64,000 bases of DNA from Buchananella felis (GTDB taxonomy: Bacteria; Actinomycetota; Actinomycetes; Actinomycetales; Actinomycetaceae), in NCBI RefSeq assembly GCF_041380015.1, contig NZ_CP159978.1, one strand, 5' to 3'. The translations under genes were made by a program, and so were the position numbers. Positions 33,336 through 40,221 of this stretch are shown one piece after another. The notes beneath the pieces were generated by a model. It searched no databases and was not told the DNA's origin. It worked only from the letters and a program-made list of their open reading frames with translations. Numbering within the stretch: position 1 is the stretch's first letter; each line of letters begins with the position of its first letter.

Positions 33336-34760
33336 CTACTCCGCCACCGAGCCGCTCTCGGGCCCGCCGCTGCCTGCGGCGGCCACCTGGGCTTCTTCAT
33401 GGTCTGGCGCCTGCTCCTCTCGGCTCGCCTTGGCAGCCCCACCGTTCTTCGGCTTGCCCACGGGCTCGCGCCGCACGGGAGCAGCCCCGCCGCGCTTCTT
33501 CACGCTGAAGGGGGCGGCCAGGTACTCGTCCAGCGCCCCGGGCGGCCCACCGGGCCGATCCGGGTCGGTGCGCAGTGCCGGGAACTTGTCGAAGCCGCCC
33601 AGGTACATGAGTGAGGTATTCAGGAAGGCCACCACGGGCACCACGAACAGCGCCCCGACGATCCCCCACAGGTAGGTGCCGGCGGCCACAGCCAGCAGCA
33701 CCGCCACCGGGTGCAGGGAGACCGCGTTGCCCATGAGGAAGGGCTGGAGCAGGTTGCCCTCGATGTTCTGCACCGCCAGGACGATCAGCATCATCACCAG
33801 CGCGGTGGTGGGGCCCTGGTCCACCAACGCCACCAGCACGGCTATCGCGCCCGTGAAGAACGCGCCCACCATGGGCACGAAGGAGCCGACGAACACCAGG
33901 ATGCCGATGGGCAGCCACATGGGGATGCCCAGGAACAGGGCGCCGAGCGCGATTCCCACCGCGTCCACGAAGGCCACTAGCACCTGGGTTCTGGCGTACG
34001 CCCCCAGGGTGACCCAGCCGCGGATGCCGGCCTCGTTGGCGGTGTGGCGGGCGCCCGGCGGGAGCAGCAGCAGTACCCAGAACCAGATGCTGCGTCCCTC
34101 CTTGAGGAAGAAGAACATGAGAAACAGGGCGATCAGCGCGCCGGCGGCGAAGTTGGTGATGCTGGAGACTCCCACCAGGGCGCCGGAGGCGATGGAGGAG
34201 GTGTTGTTCTTGAAGAACGCCTGCACCTGCTGCCAGATCTCGAAGAGGTAGGTGGTCAGGCGCCCGGAGTCGATGCCCCACGGGTCCTCCCGCAGCCACG
34301 CCAGCAGCGTGTAGAAGCCGGCCTCGGCCCGGTCTGCCACCTGCCCGAAGTCGTTGACGATCTGGGCGCTGGCCACCGTCATCAGGCCGCCGATCATTCC
34401 CAGCAGCGCCAGCACGGAGGCTAGCGCGGCCAGGCCACGGCTGAACTTGGCGCGCTTGCGCAGCATGCGCGCGAAGGGCTCCATGAGGGCGGTCAGCAGC
34501 ATCGCCACCGTCAGCGGGATGACGATGACGGAGATCTTGGAGATCGCCCACCCAACCACCAGGAGTCCGGCCAGGAAGGTCAGGCCCCGGATCGACCAGG
34601 CCGACGCCACGCGCAGCCCCCAGGCCACCGATTCGTCGGGATTGCCGTTGGGCCGCTCCATGCCCTCCACGGGCACGGGCTCTTGCGAGAGCTGGGTAGC
34701 GGTTCGTGTGGGACGCAGCAACTGCGAGGGCCACATTCTTGAAAAAATGGAACCTTCCAT
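33336..34760 (-). CDS. AI-2E family transporter (UPF0118/PerM)
   Basis: A 474-residue polytopic membrane protein of the AI-2 exporter/PerM family. About eight hydrophobic segments are visible, beginning GLTFLAGLLVVGWAIS; typical blocks are GYARTQ-like YARTQVLVAFVDAVGIALGA, PIGILVFVGSFVPMVGAFFT and NIEGNLLQPFLMGNAVSLHP. The last ~70 residues are a charged Pro/Ala-rich cytoplasmic tail. The start at 34760 follows AAGGAAGG. Substrates of this family range from signals to ions, so transport function is stated only at family level. Confidence 0.88.
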   Translation of the reverse strand: MEGSIFSRMWPSQLLRPTRTATQLSQEPVPVEGMERPNGNPDESVAWGLRVASAWSIRGLTFLAGLLVVGWAISKISVIVIPLTVAMLLTALMEPFARMLRKRAKFSRGLAALASVLALLGMIGGLMTVASAQIVNDFGQVADRAEAGFYTLLAWLREDPWGIDSGRLTTYLFEIWQQVQAFFKNNTSSIASGALVGVSSITNFAAGALIALFLMFFFLKEGRSIWFWVLLLLPPGARHTANEAGIRGWVTLGAYARTQVLVAFVDAVGIALGALFLGIPMWLPIGILVFVGSFVPMVGAFFTGAIAVLVALVDQGPTTALVMMLIVLAVQNIEGNLLQPFLMGNAVSLHPVAVLLAVAAGTYLWGIVGALFVVPVVAFLNTSLMYLGGFDKFPALRTDPDRPGGPPGALDEYLAAPFSVKKRGGAAPVRREPVGKPKNGGAAKASREEQAPDHEEAQVAAAGSGGPESGSVAE

Positions 34761-34862
34761 GGGCACCTTCCTTAGCCTGCCCAAAGCCTAAACGCTCACC
34801 GCCAGCGGCGCGCACGGCTTGGGGCAGCGTGGGCAAAACTGGCAGTGCTTTGCGGGCCGCCG

Positions 34863-34868
34863 CATAAT
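34863..34868 (+). promoter_or_regulatory. -10-like CATAAT next to the msrA start
   Basis: CATAAT ends seven bases before the msrA ATG and no ribosome-binding site is present, as expected of a leaderless transcript starting at or near the ATG. A weak -35 (TGGCAG) lies 17 bases upstream. Confidence 0.4.
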
Positions 34869-34875
34869 GGCCGCC

Positions 34876-35466
34876 ATGAACTTCGTGTCTCTGCAGCCAG
34901 AATCCGCCAGCCTGCACACCGTGCTCGGCACGCCGCTGACCGGCCCGTGCCCGGCAGGAAACGAAGAGATCTTTCTGGCCCTGGGGTGTTTCTGGGGGGC
35001 TGAGAAGCTCTTTTGGACCACCCCGGGAGTGACCGGCACGTCCGTGGGCTACATGGGTGGCTCCGCGCCCCACCCCACCTACCGCCAGGTCTGCACCGGC
35101 ACCACCGGGCACGCGGAGACCGTGCGAGTGGTCTTCGACCCGGCCAAGCTGCCCCTTGCCGAGCTGCTGCGCGTCTTTTGGGAGAACCATGACCCGACGC
35201 AGGGCGACCGGCAGGGCAACGACGTTGGCCCCCAGTACCGGTCGGCTATCTTCGTGACCTCCCCGGAGCAGTTGGAGGCCGCCCAGGCCAGCCGCGCCCA
35301 GTTCGCCGCCGCGCTCGCCCAGGCGGGCTACGGCGAGGTGACCACCCAGATCCAGGAGGCCGGCCAGTTCTGGCTGGCGGAGGACTATCACCAGCAGTAC
35401 CTGGACAAGAACCCCGGCGGTTACTGCCCGGTGCACGCCACCGGCGTGAAGTGCACCCCGGCCTGA
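34876..35466 (+). CDS. msrA: peptide methionine sulfoxide reductase MsrA
   Basis: Reduces methionine-S-sulfoxide in proteins. The 196-residue protein has the catalytic cysteine in FLALGCFWGAEK, then VGYMGGSAPHPTYRQVCTGT, TGHAETVRVVFDP, FWENHDPTQGDRQGNDVGPQ and the final YHQQYLDKNPGGYC, where the cysteines resolve the disulfide. The ATG at 34876 is chosen for the leaderless promoter fit; the ATG nine bases earlier is possible. Divergent from the AI-2E-type gene. Confidence 0.92.
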   Translation: MNFVSLQPESASLHTVLGTPLTGPCPAGNEEIFLALGCFWGAEKLFWTTPGVTGTSVGYMGGSAPHPTYRQVCTGTTGHAETVRVVFDPAKLPLAELLRVFWENHDPTQGDRQGNDVGPQYRSAIFVTSPEQLEAAQASRAQFAAALAQAGYGEVTTQIQEAGQFWLAEDYHQQYLDKNPGGYCPVHATGVKCTPA

Positions 35467-35501
35467 TCCCGGCCTAGCGCCGCCTGGCGCTCGTTCGCGG
35501 C

Positions 35502-35562
35502 GGCGGGTGGAACGTCGGCCACCCTCAGTGGGGAGGTGGTGTACGACGCTCCGCCCGCCGCC
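35502..35562. repeat. dispersed GGACGACGTT motif, inverted pair (copies 7 and 8)
   Basis: A reversed copy (GGCGGGTGGAACGTCGGCC) at 35502-35524 faces a forward copy (GTACGACGCTCCGCCCGCC) at 35541-35562, so the pair itself forms a large imperfect dyad between the msrA end and the next gene. Confidence 0.55.
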
Positions 35563-35570
35563 CTTTCGCG

Positions 35571-36251
35571 CTAGCTCTCTGCGAAGAGCGGCGGAATCGT
35601 GGCAGGGGCGAGCGCGGTGGCCGGGGCTTGCGCCTGGATCAGCGTGGCGGCGCCGTTTTGCCACGCCCACACCGTGGTGCCGGGCGCGGGGACGCGGATG
35701 TCCCTGGCCTTGCCCATGTGGTTGACGATGACCTGGCCGGACGGCAGGTCCACCAGGAGCACCGCGAAGAAGGTCTTGCGGTACCGGCGCATCGCGATGT
35801 CGCGGATGGTGCCGACCTGCGAGGGAAGCGTCGCGTTGCGGACACCGGCACCAACCGCGCCGACGCTCCGGCGAAGCGCGCGCCGGGCGAAGCGCCAGAC
35901 CAGGACGGTGTCAGCCACCAGCACCAGCCAGATGAGGGCCAGCGCGAGCCTGCCCTGCCCGGTCTGCGCCCAGGCAGAGAGGTCTTGCAGCGGGCCCCAC
36001 TGCGCGAGGGTGGAGGCCCAGGCCCCGGGCGCCGGGGCGACGGGGCCGACTACGGCGAGGGCCGCCACCGCCGTGAAGGCGAGCGCTAGGAGGGTGGTCA
36101 GCGCCGCGAAGCCGACCACCAGCGCTGCGGATCGGGAGTGGGCGCCGACGCGGCCCTGGAGTTGCTGCGGGTTCTGGCTAACCAGGTGGAGCTTGGCGTT
36201 GTCGTCCGCAGCCCGGGCGGCGGCGAAGAAGTCTGCTGGGAGGCGCTGCAT
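35571..36251 (-). CDS. membrane protein of unknown function
   Basis: A 226-residue protein I do not recognise. It has two hydrophobic segments (about 42-70, AALVVGFAALTTLLALAFTA, and about 105-122, LALALIWLVLVADTVLVWRF), a basic patch after the second and a ~95-residue C-terminal domain rich in beta strands (KTFFAVLLVDLPSGQVIVNH, PAPGTTVWAWQNGAATLIQA). The second of two adjacent ATGs is preferred because GGAG is five bases before it. A terminator separates it from the DUF1540 gene upstream. Confidence 0.65.
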   Translation of the reverse strand: MQRLPADFFAAARAADDNAKLHLVSQNPQQLQGRVGAHSRSAALVVGFAALTTLLALAFTAVAALAVVGPVAPAPGAWASTLAQWGPLQDLSAWAQTGQGRLALALIWLVLVADTVLVWRFARRALRRSVGAVGAGVRNATLPSQVGTIRDIAMRRYRKTFFAVLLVDLPSGQVIVNHMGKARDIRVPAPGTTVWAWQNGAATLIQAQAPATALAPATIPPLFAES

Positions 36252-36294
36252 CATGGCTCCAGCCTAGGAAGGGTTCGCCTGGCCGCAGAACGAG

Positions 36295-36328
36295 GGTGGG
36301 GCGGGCACTTCACAGTGCCCGCCCCACC
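36295..36328 (-). terminator. hairpin terminator after the DUF1540 gene
   Basis: 15-bp perfect stem (GGTGGGGCGGGCACT and its complement) with a 4-base loop, 18 bp past the stop. Confidence 0.7.
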
Positions 36329-36345
36329 ATCTGGGTAACCGGTCG

Positions 36346-36624
36346 TCAGCGCGCGGAGAAGCTCTCGCAGTGCGCGGTGGAACCGGACAGGGTGATCGCC
36401 TTGGCGCCGCAGAGCAGGGACTCGTTGTGCGTGCACTCGGTGCGCTGGCAGGCGCCCACGTGCGCAGAGGCAACGGGCAGGCCGCCCCGGGTGTTCAGGG
36501 CGATGAAGGTGGTGCAGTTGCTGTCCTTGGCGCCGACCGTGATGGCGGCGGCCTTGCAGCCGTGGTTGTCGTTGAAGGCGCAGTCAACAGCCGCGCAGTC
36601 AGAGATGGTGGTGAACTCAGCCAT
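36346..36624 (-). CDS. DUF1540 protein with duplicated four-cysteine unit
   Basis: A 92-residue protein made of two copies of the DUF1540 pattern. Unit 1 is SDCAAVDCAFNDNHGCKAAA with ITVGAKDSNCTTF; unit 2 is GACQRTECTHNESLLCGAKA with ITLSGSTAHCESF. Each has four cysteines spaced C-x4-C-x7-C-x~13-C, suggesting two small metal-binding modules. AAGGTACTGAAATG gives a ribosome-binding site and start. Role unknown; homologues are often linked with sporulation or stress in other phyla, which is not evidence here. Confidence 0.82.
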   Translation of the reverse strand: MAEFTTISDCAAVDCAFNDNHGCKAAAITVGAKDSNCTTFIALNTRGGLPVASAHVGACQRTECTHNESLLCGAKAITLSGSTAHCESFSAR

Positions 36625-37056
36625 TTCAGTACCTTTCCGTGTCGAACTTGTTGATCACAAGCTAGCGCGCGGTTTTGCGGGGGCGGCCCGGCCGACGCCG
36701 GAGGCGGCGCCCGGCCCCGGCCTGGGCGTTTAGGCCCACCTTCGTCATATTCGCGCGGTTCGCGATTTAGAAAAGCTGGGCGTCACGTCCCCCGGCGCGC
36801 GGTTGCAACGGAGGGCATTTCGGGACGGTGGGACCGGCGGCACGGCCCCTTCGGGGACGGGGGCGCGGCGGGCAGGTAAGCCATGGCTAAGACCCGATTT
36901 CCGGGGCGGTTCGGGGCACGCCCCAATAACGCAAATAATGCAACACGGGCGCCGCGCGAAAATTCGCGGGGGCGCCCGCAGGTGCCTGTGGCCCTGGGCG
37001 CGCGGGCGACCACCTCGCAGCCCTCCCCTCAATCGGCGCGCGCCTAAGGAGGCGGC

Positions 37057-37080
37057 GCCGGCGGGAACGTCGTCCCCACC
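37057..37080 (-). repeat. dispersed GGACGACGTT motif, copy 9
   Basis: Reverse strand of GCCGGCGGGAACGTCGTCCC, in the gap upstream of the DUF1540 gene. Confidence 0.5.
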
Positions 37081-37244
37081 GCTCAACCGCGCCCGCACGG
37101 GAGACCACCTCGCAGCCTCGTCCCGGCCGGCGGGAGCCGCCTCCCTCAGGGGCTGGTCCGGCCCTCTCCGGCCGCTACCTCGCAGCCCCCATCTGGCCTT
37201 CGTCGGCCCTCATGCCCACGGGCGGCGGGGCGCCGCAGGAAAAG

Positions 37245-37285
37245 CGTGGCCGGTGCGGGAGTGATTGCATCCCGCACCGGCCACG
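37245..37285 (-). terminator. hairpin terminator after small lipoprotein 1
   Basis: 16-bp perfect stem (CGTGGCCGGTGCGGGA and its complement) around a 9-base loop, 18 bp past the stop. Confidence 0.75.
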
Positions 37286-37302
37286 TCCGGAGAGTTTCCC
37301 TC

Positions 37303-37578
37303 CTACTTGTCCGGGTCGATGTCCCGCAGCTTGGTGTTCGCATCCTCGGCGGAGCAGACCATGGCGATGAGACCCGCCATCATCTTCGCCTCGTCGTCCG
37401 AACCGATCGTCTCACCCTCGTCCGCGGCGATCTTCTTCATGACCTCCACCTGCTGCGCGGTGTCCATCTTCACGAAGTCACCACAGGTGGTGTCCAGGCC
37501 CTTGTTCTCGGCCTTGCTACACCCGGCCAAACCGAGGGCCAACACGCCAGCGATTGCGGCTGCCATTACCTTGCGCAT
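37303..37578 (-). CDS. small lipoprotein 1 (paralogue of 38463-38732), HdeA-like pattern
   Basis: A 91-residue lipoprotein. The signal peptide MRKVMAAAIAGVLALGLAGC ends in a lipobox (LAGC), so it should be anchored outside the membrane. The mature domain has TTCGDFVKMDTAQQVEVMKK and, near the end, VCSAEDANTKLRD. The two mature cysteines ~48 residues apart and the TCGD-F-x-K-x-D start resemble the acid-chaperone HdeA fold with one disulfide, an inference from pattern. AAGGAG lies six bases before the ATG. Its paralogue lies 0.9 kb upstream with similar leader and sequence. Confidence 0.82.
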   Translation of the reverse strand: MRKVMAAAIAGVLALGLAGCSKAENKGLDTTCGDFVKMDTAQQVEVMKKIAADEGETIGSDDEAKMMAGLIAMVCSAEDANTKLRDIDPDK

Positions 37579-37871
37579 TTCCGTCTCCTTCCACGTGCGG
37601 ACGCTACACATGAAGCATATCCAATATGTCTCCGATCACACACGAATTGAGCCAGCCTATATTCAGAGAATCGTTCTCTCTTGACCAATCTCAACCCATC
37701 AACGGGTTTTGCGCTCAAAAAGGCTGTAACAGTGAACGACGGTCGTCAACGCGGTGGGAGCGGGTGCCCGAGCGCAAAGGCCCCGTTGCCGCTGCTACTC
37801 AGCGCCGACCGGGAATGGTGGCGCTGGCCGCTTCCGCAGGGCCCGGGTGGCGCCGGCACCCGCCCGGCGTC

Positions 37872-37990
37872 GAATCTCGACGTTCGCCGCCGCATCTCGA
37901 CGTTCGCCGGTTCAACTCGACGTTTGCCGGTTCATCTCGACGTTCGCCGGTTCATCTCGACGTTCGCGGGGCTCAAACGTCGAGATTCAA
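37872..37990 (+). repeat. five tandem 20-bp units (iteron-like) plus an inverted unit
   Basis: Units of exactly 20 bp starting about 37875, 37895, 37915, 37935 and 37955, each with CTCGACGTT(C/T)GCCGG. An inverted partial unit, AAACGTCGAGATTCAA, follows at 37975. The contiguous units leave no spacers. The regular two-helical-turn spacing suggests cooperative protein binding on one face of DNA. Confidence 0.8.
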
Positions 37991-38078
37991 GCCTGATCGT
38001 CGAGTCGAAGACCTGAACGTCTAGTTTCACGGGGGCACACGCAGCGCCCGGCCCCGGAGAAGTCCACGGGCCGAACCG

Positions 38079-38165
38079 CAGCGCAGCGCCGCACCCCCTG
38101 GCGCAGCGCCGCACCCCCGGCGCGGGCCGATCCGCAGCGCGGCGCCGCACCCCCGGCGCGGCGAC
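38079..38165 (+). repeat. GC-rich tandem repeat
   Basis: GCGCAGCGCCGCACCCCC is repeated at 38081 and 38101 (20 bp apart) and again, slightly changed, at about 38135. No coding potential is supported. Confidence 0.6.
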
Positions 38166-38462
38166 GCGCCCCAATCAGCCAGATTCCAGCAATGCGCGGG
38201 GAGATCGGCCTCTCCTGCCCGCAGCCAACCCGGTATCGGGCACGGCGCACAAACGAGGGTGGGGAAGCACTGAACTGCTCCCCCACCCCAATAGAGTCGG
38301 AAACTCGACCGCCGCGCCCTGCACGCACCCCAGCGGGGCTACGCAGGGCGAGGTATCAAATGGAGAACGCGCCCCATCCGGCCCGCGCGGACCGCGTTAC
38401 GCCGCTCCAGGTTTCGCGTGAACCGCGCACCTCCACCCGGCGCTTGCGCGGCGCGGCTGCGT

Positions 38463-38732
38463 TTAGAGGTCCTTGATCTTGGTGTTCGCGTCGGCTTCCT
38501 TGCACATGTCGGCAAGGAGGGACACGTAGAGCTTCATGTCCTCCTCGGTGCCATCAAGCACCTCGCCGGCCTGCTCGGCTCCCTTCTTGAGCACCTCGAT
38601 CTGCTGCGCGGTATCCATCTTCAGGTAGTCCCCGCACGTGGTGTCTTGTCCCTTGTTCGCGGCGCTTTCCCCGCAGGCAGCCAGGCCCAACGCCAAAGCT
38701 CCTGCCATCACCGCCGCCATAACCTTGCGCAT
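38463..38732 (-). CDS. small lipoprotein 2 (paralogue of 37303-37578), HdeA-like pattern
   Basis: An 89-residue lipoprotein with signal MRKVMAAVMAGALALGLAAC (lipobox LAAC). The mature part has TTCGDYLKMDTAQQIEVLKK and MCKEADANTKIKD, nearly the same framework as the paralogue, with the two mature cysteines ~48 residues apart. AAGGAG precedes the ATG at the same spacing as in the paralogue, so the duplication includes the leader. Middle residues differ, suggesting divergence after duplication. Function unknown; periplasm-like location and acid-stress role are inferred only from the fold pattern. Confidence 0.82.
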   Translation of the reverse strand: MRKVMAAVMAGALALGLAACGESAANKGQDTTCGDYLKMDTAQQIEVLKKGAEQAGEVLDGTEEDMKLYVSLLADMCKEADANTKIKDL

Positions 38733-38850
38733 TTCCGGCTCCTTCCTCCAGCGGTCGCAAGACACTCAGCATATCCCCACGTGATGCAGCACACACATAA
38801 ATTGGCGGAGCCTATTTCCACTCACTCGCTCACGCCCGCGCGCGAAAAAG

Positions 38851-38890
38851 CGGTTGGCCCCGCCCCCAAAAAAGGGAGCGGGGCCAACCG
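38851..38890 (-). terminator. hairpin terminator after tuf
   Basis: 13-bp perfect stem (CGGTTGGCCCCGC and its complement) with an inner CCC-AAAAAA-GGG, 19 bp past the tuf stop codon. Confidence 0.8.
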
Positions 38891-38909
38891 CGCAGCTTAG
38901 CTACAAAGA

Positions 38910-40100
38910 TCAGGCGATGATCTTGGTAACGCGGCCGGAGCCAACGGTGCGGCCACCCTCACGGATGGCGAAGCCGAGGCCCTCCTCCATGGCGATGGGC
39001 TGGATCAGCTCAACGCTCATCTCGGTGGTGTCGCCGGGCATGACCATCTCGGTGCCCTCGGGCAGGGTGATCACGCCGGTCACGTCCGTGGTACGGAAGT
39101 AGAACTGCGGACGGTAGTTGGAGTAGAACGGGTTGTGACGGCCGCCCTCGTCCTTGGACAGGATGTAGACCTGGCCCTCGAACTTGGTGTGCGGGGTGAT
39201 GGAACCCGGCTTGCAGACGACCTGACCGCGCTCGACGTCCTCGCGCTTGGTGCCGCGCAGCAGCAGACCACAGTTCTCACCAGCCAGAGCCTCGTCCATC
39301 TGCTTGTGGAACATCTCGATACCGGTAACGGTGGTCTTCTGCGGGGCGCGGATACCGAGGATCTCGACCTCGGAGTTGATCGGCAGGCGACCACGCTCGG
39401 CGCGGCCGGTCACCACGGTGCCACGGCCGGTGATGGTGAACACGTCCTCGATCGGCATCAGGAACGGCTTGTCGAGGTCACGCACCGGCTCCGGCACGGA
39501 CTCGTCAACGGCGTCCATGAGCTCCTCGATCTTGGCAACCCACTCGGCGTCGCCCTCGAGGGCCTTCAGAGCGGACACGCGAACGACCGGAGCGTCGTCG
39601 CCCGGGAAGCCCTGGGAGGACAGCAGGTCGCGAACCTCGACCTCGACCAGCTCCAGGATCTCCTCGTCGTCCACCATGTCGGACTTGTTCAGGGCCACCA
39701 GCAGGTAGGGAACGCCCACCTGGCGGGCGAGCAGCACGTGCTCGCGGGTCTGGGCCATCGGGCCGTCGGTGGCGGCAACCACCAGGATGGCGCCATCCAT
39801 CTGGGCCGCACCGGTGATCATGTTCTTGATGTAGTCAGCGTGACCGGGGGCGTCCACGTGAGCGTAGTGACGCTTCTCGGTCTGGTACTCGATGTGCGCG
39901 ATGTTGATCGTGATACCGCGCTGACGCTCCTCGGGAGCCTTGTCGATGGAGTCGAACGGAGACGCCTCGTTCAGGTCCGGGTACTTGTCGTGCAGCACCT
40001 TAGAGATGGCAGCCGTCAGGGTGGTCTTACCGTGGTCAACGTGACCGATGGTACCGATGTTGACGTGCGGCTTGGTGCGCTCGAACTTGGCCTTAGCCAC
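38910..40100 (-). CDS. tuf: translation elongation factor Tu
   Basis: GTPase that brings aminoacyl-tRNA to the ribosome. 396 residues, full length: GHVDHGKTTLTAAIS (P-loop), DAPGHADYIKNM, NKSDMVDDEE and the beta-barrel domains ending with GRTVGSGRVTKIIA. GTG start with AGGAGG upstream. Last gene of the rpsL-rpsG-fusA-tuf cluster; a small hairpin (CCGGTTC/GAACCGG at 40142) lies in the gap from fusA. Confidence 0.98.
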   Translation of the reverse strand: MAKAKFERTKPHVNIGTIGHVDHGKTTLTAAISKVLHDKYPDLNEASPFDSIDKAPEERQRGITINIAHIEYQTEKRHYAHVDAPGHADYIKNMITGAAQMDGAILVVAATDGPMAQTREHVLLARQVGVPYLLVALNKSDMVDDEEILELVEVEVRDLLSSQGFPGDDAPVVRVSALKALEGDAEWVAKIEELMDAVDESVPEPVRDLDKPFLMPIEDVFTITGRGTVVTGRAERGRLPINSEVEILGIRAPQKTTVTGIEMFHKQMDEALAGENCGLLLRGTKREDVERGQVVCKPGSITPHTKFEGQVYILSKDEGGRHNPFYSNYRPQFYFRTTDVTGVITLPEGTEMVMPGDTTEMSVELIQPIAMEEGLGFAIREGGRTVGSGRVTKIIA

Positions 40101-40221
40101 TTGTGTCCTCCTGGGACTCGGGTAGTTGTCTCACACTTGCACCGGTTCGGTTGAACCGGCTGGGGCGTGGGTTCCTACGGGTCGGATTTTGTTAATGATA
40201 CTTCGGGTCGACCTGAGGGAC

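Larger units (their letters stand above)
36625..37302. other. intergenic region without supported gene
   Basis: Very GC-rich, with open frames on several strands but no ribosome-binding site or recognisable protein. It contains a compound dyad at 36948-36976 (GGGCGCC...GGGCGCCC around GCGAA/TTCGC), a reversed GGACGACGTT motif at 37057-37080 and a terminator at 37245. Confidence 0.5.
37579..38462. other. repeat-rich gap between the two lipoprotein genes
   Basis: No gene is supported. It contains the 20-bp tandem array (37872-37990) and a second GC-rich block at 38079-38165 in which GCGCAGCGCCGCACCCC recurs. Confidence 0.5.

Noticed and set aside
37872..37990. CRISPR array
   Set aside because: Units are contiguous 20-mers without unique spacers, and no cas genes are in the window.
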